A DNA stretch of 16,442 nt, taken from positions 1-16,442 of the forward strand of contig DKQK01000045.1 of the NCBI GenBank assembly GCA_002471665.1, read 5' to 3'. Made by a program: the position numbers and the translations under genes. The notes beneath the pieces are model-generated. The model made no database searches. It was given only the letters and a program-made list of their open reading frames with translations, and had not been told where the DNA came from. This document shows positions 8,157 to 15,236 of the stretch, piece by piece; the first letter of the stretch is position 1, and each line of letters starts with the position of its first letter. Source of the DNA: Gammaproteobacteria bacterium UBA7310 (GTDB lineage Bacteria > Pseudomonadota > Gammaproteobacteria > Pseudomonadales > Ketobacteraceae).

Positions 8157-8690
8157 TTACTTCAACACAATCAGGTTCTCAATCAACCGGATCACCGTGT
8201 CTTTCTGATCCGGTTGGCTCTGGGCGGTCAGCAAGGCCAGCGCCACCAGCGTGTTGTCGTTGATCTGTTGTTCCAGCGGCCGTGCCAACAAGTGTTGATT
8301 GATGCGCAGATACCAGACAAACAGAAACGCGCCGGTACGCTTGTTGCCGTCGGTTAACGGATGATTCTTGATAACAAAGTACAGCAGGTGCGCGGCGCGA
8401 CTGGCCACATTGGGGTAAAACAGATCCTCACCGAAGCCCTGCTCAATGCTGGCCAATGCCGAGGCCAGGCCATCCCCCCGCAGGCGGGCAAACAAGTCCG
8501 AAGCCTCCCCCCGGGCCATCAAATGCTGCTTGAAGGCATCAATGGCCACCATCACCTCTTCCCAAACCAGCGCCTGCATCCCGGCCTGGGGTTGGGTCAC
8601 GGATTCCAGGGTTTGATCATCGTAGCCCAGCAACAATGTCCAGCTGCGGGTATAGTCCGTGATGATTTGCTGATACGGGGTATCGACCAT
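8157..8690 (-). CDS. Stand-alone Fic/Doc-domain protein of the RhuM-Fic type
   Basis: This 177-residue protein starts at the ATG complementary to 8688-8690. A TTG nine bases upstream directly abuts the Shine-Dalgarno and is rejected. The Fic motif is HPLTDGNKR (110-118) with catalytic His110. Lys replaces the second Gly of the AMP-transferase form (GNGR), as in Doc, which phosphorylates EF-Tu. The flanking residues TRSWTLLLGYDDQTL (14-28), AAHLLYFVIKN and GAFLFVWYLRIN match the Fic half of RhuM/Fic proteins, but the usual N-terminal RhuM domain (about 150 residues) is absent. The gene lies 52 bases after aroE and has no small antitoxin gene beside it: one side is aroE, the other the convergent lipoprotein gene. 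The (S/T)xxxE(G/N) inhibitory motif is not found. The target is unknown; it could be a toxin, a modifying enzyme or a remnant. Confidence 0.85.
   Translation of the reverse strand: MVDTPYQQIITDYTRSWTLLLGYDDQTLESVTQPQAGMQALVWEEVMVAIDAFKQHLMARGEASDLFARLRGDGLASALASIEQGFGEDLFYPNVASRAAHLLYFVIKNHPLTDGNKRTGAFLFVWYLRINQHLLARPLEQQINDNTLVALALLTAQSQPDQKDTVIRLIENLIVLK
8184..8216. repeat. Perfect 11-bp inverted repeat in the 3' end of fic
   Basis: CAACCGGATCA (8184-8194) and TGATCCGGTTG (8206-8216) are exact reverse complements around an 11-base loop. The repeat lies 31 bases past the stop of the convergent lipoprotein gene and inside the last codons of fic. There is no T-run on either side, so it is not a standard rho-independent terminator. 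It could still slow or end transcription from either side, or protect 3' ends. Confidence 0.55.
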
Positions 8691-8699
8691 AATAACCAA

Positions 8700-8706
8700 C
8701 CTCTTT
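8700..8706 (-). promoter_or_regulatory. Ribosome-binding site that decides the fic start
   Basis: On the reverse strand AAAGAGG spans 8706 to 8700, followed by nine bases and the ATG at 8690. The alternative TTG (8699-8697) follows this sequence with no spacer, so the ATG is chosen. Confidence 0.6.
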
Positions 8707-8742
8707 GCTGCGCATTGCCCTTATGAACCGGCAACGCGGTTG

Positions 8743-9570
8743 CTAGGATGATATGGCGGAGCGCAGATCGGAAATCACTGTGGGGGTGGAGGGCATCACA
8801 CCACGCCACTTACGAAAGCTTTCGGCTGCCTGCTCCACCAACATACCCAGACCATCAAAGGCCTTTTCGGCACCATGCTCCAGCGCCCAGGCATTAAACG
8901 GGGTGATCTCTTTGCCGTACATCATGTCGTAGACCCGGGTGTGCTCACCGATGACCGATGCCGGCAGATCCGGAACCTCCCCCTGCAAACTGGAGGCAGT
9001 TCCATTGATAATCCAGTCGAACGGCCCCTTTAACTGATTCAGGTGCAGCGCTTCAATCCGGCCCAGATCCGTAAATTCCTCCGCCAGGTGATGGGCTTTC
9101 TCAAAGGTACGGTTGGCAAGCACCAGGGATGCAGGGTTCTCCGCCAATACCGGCGCCAGTACACCGCGTACCGCACCGCCGGCACCAATGATCAAGAGTT
9201 TTTTACCGGCCAGGCGGCCATCATGGTTGTGCATGATGTCCCGCACCATACCCACTCCATCGGTATTGTCACCGATGATTTGACCCTCGTTGTTTTGCCA
9301 CAGGGTGTTAACCGCTTTGGCGCGCAAGGCGCGTTCGGTCAATTCATCGGCCAGATCAAATGCCCGCAGCTTGAAGGGCACCGTGATGTTCAGCCCTTTG
9401 CCGCCCTCAGCGAAAAATCGGCGTACCGATTCCTCGAATTGCGCCTCCGGCACCAGCATGCTGGTGTAGGTCATATGCTGGTCGGCCTGCTCGGCGAACG
9501 CTTTGTGAATCTGCGGCGATTTACTGTGCTTGATGGGGTTGCCCATCACGGCGTATCGATCAATGCTCAT
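8743..9570 (-). CDS. aroE: Shikimate dehydrogenase (NADP+)
   Basis: This 275-residue protein has the standard AroE length. It reduces 3-dehydroshikimate to shikimate in cytoplasmic chorismate and aromatic amino acid synthesis. The substrate domain shows GNPIKHSKSPQIH (10-22) and NITVPFK with catalytic Lys67. GDNTDG (100-105) supplies the catalytic-pair Asp104. The cofactor domain has GAGGAVRG (129-136) and the NADP-phosphate-binding NRT (153-155). The ATG at 9570 lies 15 bases after the hemF stop, so the two genes are co-transcribed. Its Shine-Dalgarno is weak, which fits translational coupling. No motif residue is missing, and nothing suggests the quinate/shikimate paralogue YdiB, which would have a different cofactor loop. 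Confidence 0.97.
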   Translation of the reverse strand: MSIDRYAVMGNPIKHSKSPQIHKAFAEQADQHMTYTSMLVPEAQFEESVRRFFAEGGKGLNITVPFKLRAFDLADELTERALRAKAVNTLWQNNEGQIIGDNTDGVGMVRDIMHNHDGRLAGKKLLIIGAGGAVRGVLAPVLAENPASLVLANRTFEKAHHLAEEFTDLGRIEALHLNQLKGPFDWIINGTASSLQGEVPDLPASVIGEHTRVYDMMYGKEITPFNAWALEHGAEKAFDGLGMLVEQAAESFRKWRGVMPSTPTVISDLRSAISS

Positions 9571-9585
9571 GGTGTTTCTAATCCG

Positions 9586-10497
9586 TTAAATCCAGTCTCT
9601 GGCACCAAGAAAATCCGTGTACAGTTTTGCTTCGTCAGAACCGGGTTCCGGTTGCCAGTTGTATTTCCAACTCACCAATGAGGGCAGGGACATCAGTATT
9701 GATTCCGTGCGCCCCCCGGTCTGTAAACCGAACAGGGTACCGCGATCGTAGACCAGATTGAATTCCACATAACGGCCTCGACGGTAGAGCTGAAATTCCC
9801 GTTGTGATTCGTTGTAAGGCAATGCTTTACGCCGTTGTACGATGGGGCGGTACGCCTGAATATAGGCATCGCCCACCGCACGCATAAACGCAAAGCATTG
9901 TTCGTATTCCCATTGGTTCAGATCATCGAAAAACAATCCCCCAACGCCACGGGTTTCATCGCGGTGCTTGAGGTAAAAGTATTCATCACACCAGGCTTTA
10001 TACCGGGGATACACATCCTCACCAAAGGGATCGCAAGCGGCTTTGGCGGTCTGGTGCCAATGCACGCAATCCTCTTCAAAGCCGTAATAGGGGGTCAGAT
10101 CAAAGCCACCGCCGAACCACCATACCGGCTCTGCACCTTCTTTTTCGGCAATGAAAAAGCGCACGTTGGCGTGGGAGGTGGGCACCATGGGGTTGACGGG
10201 GTGGATCACCAGGGACACGCCCATGGCCTGAAAATGGCGGCCTTCCAGTTCCGGTCGGTGGGCCGTGGCGGATTTGGGCATGCTGTCACCGAATACGTGG
10301 GAGAAGTTCACCCCGGCTTTTTCAAACACCTCACCCCCTTCCAGCACCCGGGAACGGCCACCGCCACCCTGCACCCGTTGCCAACTGTCTTCCAGGAAGG
10401 CCTGAGCGCCACTTTCCTCAGCAGACAATTGCCGGCAAATATCATCCTGCAGCGCCAGCAGGTAGGTTTTGACGGCGTCAATATCGATATTTTGCAT
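9586..10497 (-). CDS. hemF: Oxygen-dependent coproporphyrinogen III oxidase
   Basis: This 303-residue protein (E. coli HemF has 299) catalyses aerobic oxidative decarboxylation of coproporphyrinogen III to protoporphyrinogen IX, in the cytoplasm. Family blocks are easy to read: GVNFSHVFG (62-70), HPVNPMVPTSHANVRFF (99-115), WWFGGGFDLTPYYGF (126-140), HWHQT (146-150), RGVGGLFFDDL (183-193), and GRYVEFNLVYDRGT followed by GLQTGGRTESILMSLP (257-272). The conserved histidines His99, His109, His146 and His178 are all present. The reading frame is open 38 codons further upstream, but that part overlaps tsaC; the ATG at 10497 has a good Shine-Dalgarno and starts where the family starts. It sits 10 bases after tsaC and 15 before aroE in one operon. 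Dependence on O2 indicates an aerobic lifestyle; no hemN is seen here. Confidence 0.97.
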   Translation of the reverse strand: MQNIDIDAVKTYLLALQDDICRQLSAEESGAQAFLEDSWQRVQGGGGRSRVLEGGEVFEKAGVNFSHVFGDSMPKSATAHRPELEGRHFQAMGVSLVIHPVNPMVPTSHANVRFFIAEKEGAEPVWWFGGGFDLTPYYGFEEDCVHWHQTAKAACDPFGEDVYPRYKAWCDEYFYLKHRDETRGVGGLFFDDLNQWEYEQCFAFMRAVGDAYIQAYRPIVQRRKALPYNESQREFQLYRRGRYVEFNLVYDRGTLFGLQTGGRTESILMSLPSLVSWKYNWQPEPGSDEAKLYTDFLGARDWI

Positions 10498-10502
10498 GCT
10501 AT

Positions 10503-10509
10503 CCCCTTC
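10503..10509 (-). promoter_or_regulatory. Ribosome-binding site of hemF overlapping the tsaC stop
   Basis: On the reverse strand GAAGGGG spans 10509 to 10503, five bases before the hemF ATG at 10497. It overlaps the TGA of tsaC (10510-10508). This decides the hemF start and implies coupling between the two genes. Confidence 0.7.
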
Positions 10510-11080
10510 AACCGGCTCGAATGATACGGCCGCTTTGTAAATCCCGTATTTCAGTGGGCTTACTGGTTCGTGACGTGTAGCCGGGTAATATGTAGTCTGC
10601 CCCCCACCCATAGAGGGCCCGCATTCTCTTCAGCGGAAACTCACTTCGGGCCGGTTCCTGGCCGCTGCGGTTAGCACTGGTGGACACAATGGGGCCACCC
10701 CATGCGCGACACAGGGCCTTCACCACAGGATGAGCACTGACCCGTACCGCCACGCTATCAAAATCCCCCTTCACCCAATGGGGAATAATACTGTCCGGGT
10801 CTGGCACCAGCCAGGTAACCGGGCCGGGCCAGGTAGATTGTAACTGATCACGCTGCACCGGGGTTAATCCAGCCAGCAACGGCTGTATCTGGGAAACATC
10901 GGCTGCCACCAGAATGAGGCCTTTGTGCAGGGGGCGCTGCTTCAACGCCAGCAATCGCAACACGGCATCCTGGTTGAATGGATCACAGCCGTAGCCATAG
11001 ACCGACTCCGTCGGGTAAGCAATCACTTTGCCCTGAGACAGCGCACGGACGACACCTATCTGGTGCCGGAGCGACAACAT
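10508..11080 (-). CDS. tsaC: Threonylcarbamoyl-AMP synthase (YrdC/Sua5 domain)
   Basis: This 190-residue, single-domain YrdC protein has the length of bacterial TsaC and lacks the C-terminal extension of Sua5. It makes threonylcarbamoyl-AMP from Thr, bicarbonate and ATP, the first step of t6A37 modification of tRNAs reading ANN codons. Visible signatures are the start GKVIAYPTESVYGYGCDP (17-34), the basic KQRPLHKG (47-54), TWPGPVTWLVP (83-93), AVRVSAHP (111-118) and STSANRSG (133-140). The ATG at 11080 is one base after the purE stop, so translation is probably coupled. hemF follows after 10 bases. The tsaC-hemF-aroE order is known from Pseudomonas-type genomes and supports the assignment. 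Confidence 0.95.
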   Translation of the reverse strand: MLSLRHQIGVVRALSQGKVIAYPTESVYGYGCDPFNQDAVLRLLALKQRPLHKGLILVAADVSQIQPLLAGLTPVQRDQLQSTWPGPVTWLVPDPDSIIPHWVKGDFDSVAVRVSAHPVVKALCRAWGGPIVSTSANRSGQEPARSEFPLKRMRALYGWGADYILPGYTSRTSKPTEIRDLQSGRIIRAG

Positions 11081-11081
11081 A

Positions 11082-11591
11082 TCAGTCTTTCTGAGCCAGG
11101 CGGGCCTGCAGGGCGGTGTCTTTTTCCTGCACGGCTTTGGCGTTGGCGGCGCGCTCGTCTTTCAGACGCTGTGCCAGGTCGGCGTCCGCCAGGGACATCA
11201 TCTGCGCCGCCAGATAGGCTGCGTTTTTGGCACCGGCTTTACCGATGGCAACGGTAGCAACCGGTATGCCTCCCGGCATTTGTACTGTAGACAACAGGGA
11301 GTCCAGACCATTCAGGGCGGCGTTGACGGGAATACCCACCACCGGCTTGGTGGTGGCAGCGGCAACCGCACCGGCCAGGTGCGCCACCATATCCCCTGCG
11401 CAGATAAAAACGCAACAGCCACGCTTGTCGGCATCCTTGACGTAACTGTGGGTCAGCTCAGGCGTGTGATGGGCAGAGGTTACTTTCACCTCGTACTGGA
11501 TCTTCAACTTGGCCAGGGCATCCAGTGTCGGTTCAATCTGGGGTAGATCCGAATCAGAGCCCATCATGATGGCAACAAATGGCTGGGACAT
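11082..11591 (-). CDS. purE: PurE-family N5-CAIR mutase, divergent active-site residues
   Basis: This 169-residue protein is of the PurE family, which converts N5-CAIR to CAIR (class I) or carboxylates AIR (class II) in purine synthesis. MMGSDSDLP (9-17) and SAHHTPE (39-45) are recognisable, with catalytic His41. The C-terminal part, with GLDSLLSTVQMPGGIPVATV and GKAGAKNAAYLAAQMM, is strongly PurE-like. Two positions are odd. The Arg of SAHRTP is His42 here, whereas class II enzymes carry Lys. The usual GAGGAAHLPG loop reads CAGDMVAHLAG. purK does not follow; tsaC does, after one base. An in-frame GTG two codons upstream lies one base from the Shine-Dalgarno, so the ATG at 11591 is chosen. 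PurE family membership is certain; the exact class is less so. Confidence 0.88.
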   Translation of the reverse strand: MSQPFVAIMMGSDSDLPQIEPTLDALAKLKIQYEVKVTSAHHTPELTHSYVKDADKRGCCVFICAGDMVAHLAGAVAAATTKPVVGIPVNAALNGLDSLLSTVQMPGGIPVATVAIGKAGAKNAAYLAAQMMSLADADLAQRLKDERAANAKAVQEKDTALQARLAQKD

Positions 11592-11598
11592 GATCACA

Positions 11599-11604
11599 CC
11601 TCCT
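11599..11604 (-). promoter_or_regulatory. Strong ribosome-binding site of purE
   Basis: On the reverse strand AGGAGG spans 11604 to 11599, seven bases before the ATG at 11591. It would be one base from the alternative GTG at 11597. It is the best Shine-Dalgarno in the - strand block and suggests strong translation at the head of the purE-tsaC-hemF-aroE unit. Confidence 0.8.
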
Positions 11605-11673
11605 AAATCTCACCGACAAGGCAAGGTTTCCAATGGAGGCCGGAAGTTACCTCAGCTGGCAACCTGATGCAAG

Positions 11674-12798
11674 CTAGACACGGCAGTATCCGCCCTGCTG
11701 CTGCTGCACCATTCCATCCAGCTCGAGCATCACCAGCGCTGAGCTGATATCCGCTACGCAGAGGCCGGTGAGCCCCACCAGTTGATCAATGGGGGTGGGT
11801 TCGAATTCCAGTGCGGCCAACAGGCGCCCCTCCAGGGAATCCTGCTCATAGTGATCGATGGCGGCATCCGCCTGTGCCGGCATCGCCACTTGCTGCATAA
11901 AACCCAGCAGCGGCATCAGCTCCTCCACCACCTGCTGCGCGGTTTCCACCAGACGGGCACCATTGCGGATCAGGGCGTGGCAGCCCTTGGCCAGGGGATC
12001 ATTGATGGAGCCGGGCACCGCAAAGACTTCGCGCCCCTGATCCACTGCCTCGTGGGCGGTGATCAGGGAACCACTTTTAAGAGCCGCCTCCACCACCAGC
12101 ACCCCCAGGCTCAAGCCGCTGATGATGCGGTTGCGGCGGGGAAAGAACTCCGCCCGCGGTGAGACGCCGATGGGAAACTCCGACACCAGCGCCCCCTGCC
12201 TGATCACCTCCTGGCCCAGATTACGGTTACGGTTCGGGTAGATGTCATCCAGCCCGTGGGCCAGCACGGCAATGGTCTTGCCCCCCGCCGCCATGGCGCC
12301 GGCGTGCGCCGCTGCATCAATACCCAGTGCCAGGCCGCTGGTGGTGACAAACCCGTTACTGGAGAAACAACCGGCAAAATCCTGCGCCAGTTTACGACCC
12401 TGACGACTGGAGTGACGGCTGCCGACAATGGCAATTTGCGGCAGGCCCAGCAGGGCAGCGTCGCCACGCACAAACAGAATCGGGGGGGAGCCCGCTATTT
12501 CCCGCAACAGGGGCGGGTAGTCGTCGTCCGCCCAGGTCAGAACATGGTGGGCATCACTCTGCTCCAGCCAGTCCAGATCCCGGCTTACCCCCTCCAACAG
12601 GGAACGCTCCGTGCCGCGCTGGAAACCGGCGACCAGCTGGCTTTGGCGGGCGGAAAAACCGATGGATTGCAGTTCCTGCGCAGACAGGCTGAAGAAGGCC
12701 ATCATACTGGGATAGCGATCCGTGATCTGCCTGAAATGACTGGGCCCTACGCCTGGTATGCGCCATAAGGCCAACCAGTATGGCAGCTCCTCCAACAT
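11674..12798 (-). CDS. dprA: DNA-processing protein DprA (Smf), RecA loader in transformation
   Basis: This 374-residue protein has the same length as E. coli Smf/DprA. DprA binds incoming single-stranded DNA in the cytoplasm and loads RecA during natural transformation; it also occurs in species not known to be competent. Domains: an N-terminal helical SAM-like region (1-80, with RIPGVGP at 13-19), a Rossmann-like core (about 90-300), and a C-terminal winged helix (about 315-374). The core shows IAIVGSRHSSRQG (122-134), TTSGLALGIDAAAH (152-165), HGLDDIYP (181-188), FFPRRNRIISGLS (218-230) and SGSLITAHEAVDQGREVFA (242-260). The frame stays open 89 codons upstream, but that would overlap the GGDEF-EAL gene; MLEELPYW is the family start. 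GGAGA lies about 10 bases upstream, inside a possible hairpin. It follows the GGDEF-EAL gene by 67 bases. Confidence 0.95.
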   Translation of the reverse strand: MLEELPYWLALWRIPGVGPSHFRQITDRYPSMMAFFSLSAQELQSIGFSARQSQLVAGFQRGTERSLLEGVSRDLDWLEQSDAHHVLTWADDDYPPLLREIAGSPPILFVRGDAALLGLPQIAIVGSRHSSRQGRKLAQDFAGCFSSNGFVTTSGLALGIDAAAHAGAMAAGGKTIAVLAHGLDDIYPNRNRNLGQEVIRQGALVSEFPIGVSPRAEFFPRRNRIISGLSLGVLVVEAALKSGSLITAHEAVDQGREVFAVPGSINDPLAKGCHALIRNGARLVETAQQVVEELMPLLGFMQQVAMPAQADAAIDHYEQDSLEGRLLAALEFEPTPIDQLVGLTGLCVADISSALVMLELDGMVQQQQGGYCRV

Positions 12799-12805
12799 AG
12801 AAATT

Positions 12806-12851
12806 CCGTCTCCAGCGGTGCGTCCTTGGATATGTCTGCCTATAGAGACGG
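12806..12851 (-). promoter_or_regulatory. Possible hairpin covering the dprA ribosome-binding site
   Basis: GAGACGG (12845-12851 on the + strand) and CCGTCTC (12806-12812) are a perfect 7-bp inverted repeat with a 32-base loop; a bulged base lets a TT/AA pair extend it. In the reverse-strand transcript the second arm contains the GGAGA-type Shine-Dalgarno of dprA, so pairing would hide it. This is a prediction by eye and has not been folded. Confidence 0.35.
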
Positions 12852-12865
12852 GAAGCGGGCAAAAA

Positions 12866-15133
12866 TCAGAGAGTAAAATTCGGGTTGGCCGGGTTTTTCT
12901 GTAAACGGTCCTGATACCAGCGATTAAATTCATCCGCCGACACCGGGCGGCTGATGTGATAGCCCTGTGCCTGCTCGCACTGCAGATGCCGCAATGCCTG
13001 CAGGGTGTCTTCATCTTCCACCCCTTCTGCCACCACGTTAAGGCCAAAACTGTGAGCCAGGCCAATGGTGGAGCGCACGATCACCGCATCGGCCTCGTCG
13101 GTCAGCATGTCTTTCACAAAGGAACGATCCACCTTCAGGGTGTGAATCGGCAACCGTTTCAGGTAGCTCATGGAGGAATAACCGGTGCCGAAATCATCAA
13201 TGGCCAGATGCAAGCCCAGATCATGAAACGATTGCACCACCTGCAGGGCCCGCTCCGGATCGGTGATCAGGGCACTTTCCGTGATCTCGATTTCCAGCAA
13301 ATGGTTGGGAACCTGATACTCCGCAAGCAGGGCCTGTATCTGCTCCGGACAGCGGGTATCGATCAGGTTACGGGCTGACAGGTTGATGGCCACCGCAATC
13401 TCCAGACCCTGGTCCATCCAGCTGCGCACCTGGCACAACGCGGCGCGAATCACCCACAGGCTCAGGGGGTGGATAATCTCCGTCATCTCCGCCAGCGGGA
13501 TAAAATCCCCCGGCGGCACCATGCCCTGTTGTGGATGCATCCAGCGCAACAGGGCTTCACAGCCATTGCAGGCACCGGTGGCCAGATCAATACGGGGCTG
13601 GAAGTGCAGCTGCAGCTGATTTTCCCGAATCGCCGCCCCCAGATCCGCCAGGATGGTCAAACGGCGGGAACTGTGGGCATCCATACTCGGGTGGTAAAAC
13701 TGATAGCGTTCACCGCGGGTTTTGGCCTGATACATGGCGACATCGGCACAGCGCAGCAACGCGTGGCTGTTGTTGCCGTTCTCCGGATACAGGGCCACCC
13801 CCACGCTGGCCCCCATTTCCAGTGACATGCCTTCCACGTCCAGCGGTTTGCTCAAGGCGGAAATGATCGCCTCTACCTGCGCCACCACCCTGGGCAGGGC
13901 TTTGACATTGGACTGCAGTAACGCGAACTCGTCCCCCCCCAGGCGGTACACCTCAGCATCGCCGGCCTGCTCCAGCCTGGTAAGGCGGTTGGCCACCTGC
14001 TGCAGAATAAAGTCGCCGATGCGATGGCCCAGGGTATCGTTCACATCCTTGAAGCGGTTCAGGTCCAACAGGATAACCGCCAGTTTCTGGCCACTCTTTT
14101 TGGCCTGGGCCAGCAAGCGGGCGGCGTTCTGATGCAGGGAATCCCGGTTGGGCAGCTCGGTGAGACTGTCGTGTGACGTGCTGTAGGCCAGTTGCCGCTG
14201 GGATTGAATGAGCGCGTCTTCCGCCTGCTTGCGATCGCTGACATCACGGACGCAGCCCATAATGCAATTTACCCCATCCAGCACCACGGAGGTGAGGGTC
14301 ACCTCTGCGGCGAAGCGGGTATTATCCAGGCGCCGGTGGGTCCATTCGAAAAACTGATCATCGCCTTCCAGCGCCTGCACCATGTGCTCCTGGGCCCGCT
14401 GCACGGAGGTCGCGCCATCGGGCTGGGTTTCCGGCGACAGATCAGAGGGTTTGGCGCCGATCAGCTGCTCCCGGTTGGCCCGAAACATGCGCAGGGCTGC
14501 CGGGTTGCATTCGATGATGGTGGCGCCCTTGAGCACGAACACCGCGTCACCGGAGCCTTCAAACAAGGCCCTGAACCGGGTCTCCCGGTCACGGAAGGAA
14601 TTGAACAGCAGCACCTGGGACACCAGGTCCGCCACCGATCCCACGAAATTCTGCTCGTCCTCCGTCCACAACCGCCGCTGACCCACCTGCTCCAGACAGA
14701 GCACACCACTGGTGACACCTTCACTGCGCAAGGTGCCGTCCAGCATGGATTTGATATTGAGGGGATTAAGATAGGGCTCCGCAAACTCCCGGGTGCGCGG
14801 ATCGTTCAGGGCATCGCTGGCGTTGATCACCCGCTCCAGGGCCAGGGCGCTGAAATAGCGGGGAAACGAGCGGGCTTCCAGCACTGCACCCTGCTCAAAG
14901 CTGTTGCTGTCCTCGCGGTACAGGCACAGGCACTCCATGGCCACCAGATCCGGCGAAGTCTGCCAGATGCTGGCCCGTTCAACACCCAGTACGTTGGCGC
15001 ACGTCTGGGTAATGTAACGTAACGCCTGCACCAGGCTTGAATGCCACACCGCGTCAGACTTGGACAGGGCCACATAGGCTTCCGAAAGCTGTCGGGAGAG
15101 GCTGTGTACGTCAGTGGAAGACGTAATAGGCAT
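12866..15133 (-). CDS. Soluble GAF-PAS-GGDEF-EAL cyclic-di-GMP enzyme
   Basis: This 755-residue protein has no membrane segment. Order of domains: GAF (about 25-178), PAS (about 183-300), GGDEF (about 315-480) and EAL (about 500-745). The GGDEF site is intact (RLGGDEF 397-403; metal-site Asp357 in LLDLNRF). The inhibitory RxxD I-site before it is absent: the aligned residues read AGDA (390-393). The EAL site is also complete: Glu526 (EALLRW), Asn584, Glu616, Asp646-Asp647 (IDDFGTGYSS), Lys667, Glu703 and the QGY motif (723-725). It could therefore make and break c-di-GMP, although in many such hybrids one domain is regulatory. The GAF and PAS domains suggest cytoplasmic sensing of an unknown ligand. 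dprA follows after 67 bases. The Shine-Dalgarno before the ATG at 15133 is weak. Confidence 0.95.
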   Translation of the reverse strand: MPITSSTDVHSLSRQLSEAYVALSKSDAVWHSSLVQALRYITQTCANVLGVERASIWQTSPDLVAMECLCLYREDSNSFEQGAVLEARSFPRYFSALALERVINASDALNDPRTREFAEPYLNPLNIKSMLDGTLRSEGVTSGVLCLEQVGQRRLWTEDEQNFVGSVADLVSQVLLFNSFRDRETRFRALFEGSGDAVFVLKGATIIECNPAALRMFRANREQLIGAKPSDLSPETQPDGATSVQRAQEHMVQALEGDDQFFEWTHRRLDNTRFAAEVTLTSVVLDGVNCIMGCVRDVSDRKQAEDALIQSQRQLAYSTSHDSLTELPNRDSLHQNAARLLAQAKKSGQKLAVILLDLNRFKDVNDTLGHRIGDFILQQVANRLTRLEQAGDAEVYRLGGDEFALLQSNVKALPRVVAQVEAIISALSKPLDVEGMSLEMGASVGVALYPENGNNSHALLRCADVAMYQAKTRGERYQFYHPSMDAHSSRRLTILADLGAAIRENQLQLHFQPRIDLATGACNGCEALLRWMHPQQGMVPPGDFIPLAEMTEIIHPLSLWVIRAALCQVRSWMDQGLEIAVAINLSARNLIDTRCPEQIQALLAEYQVPNHLLEIEITESALITDPERALQVVQSFHDLGLHLAIDDFGTGYSSMSYLKRLPIHTLKVDRSFVKDMLTDEADAVIVRSTIGLAHSFGLNVVAEGVEDEDTLQALRHLQCEQAQGYHISRPVSADEFNRWYQDRLQKNPANPNFTL

Positions 15134-15192
15134 GGGACAAATACAATCTAAGTGAACCTTTCTAGAGTATAGACAAGGTTCTGTGCAACGCG

Positions 15193-15208
15193 CGGTTAAC
15201 GCTAACCG
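15193..15208. repeat. Short perfect hairpin between the aspartic protease and GGDEF-EAL genes
   Basis: CGGTTA (15193-15198) and TAACCG (15203-15208) pair around the four-base loop ACGC. It lies 29 bases beyond the stop of the aspartic protease gene and upstream of the GGDEF-EAL gene. There is no T-run, so it is a hairpin or protein-binding dyad rather than a proven terminator. Confidence 0.4.
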
Positions 15209-15236
15209 AATTGGTTTAATCGCAGCCGCGACCTAT

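Noticed and set aside
8157..8190. C-terminal IRLIEN of the Fic protein as a class III inhibitory motif
   Set aside because: The motif requires Ser or Thr four residues before the Glu; Ile is there instead.
8731..8743. GCAAC-gcg-GTTGC hairpin at the aroE stop codon as a terminator
   Set aside because: Stem of 5 bp, a 3-base loop and no T-run; it also competes with an overlapping AACCG/CGGTT pairing, so nothing firm can be said.
9835..10524. Open frame on the + strand opposite hemF
   Set aside because: It is fully antisense to a well-conserved HemF and has no ribosome-binding site or recognisable motif.
9586..10611. A longer 341-residue version of HemF
   Set aside because: The extra 38 codons overlap tsaC; the ATG at 10497 has a good Shine-Dalgarno and fits the usual HemF length.
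11674..13065. A longer 463-residue version of DprA
   Set aside because: The extra 89 codons overlap the end of the GGDEF-EAL gene in another frame, show no family similarity, and the family start MLEELPYW is at 12798.
14192..15022. Long open frame on the + strand opposite the GGDEF-EAL gene
   Set aside because: It is antisense to a clear multi-domain gene, has a composition typical of a complementary frame, and shows no recognisable domain.
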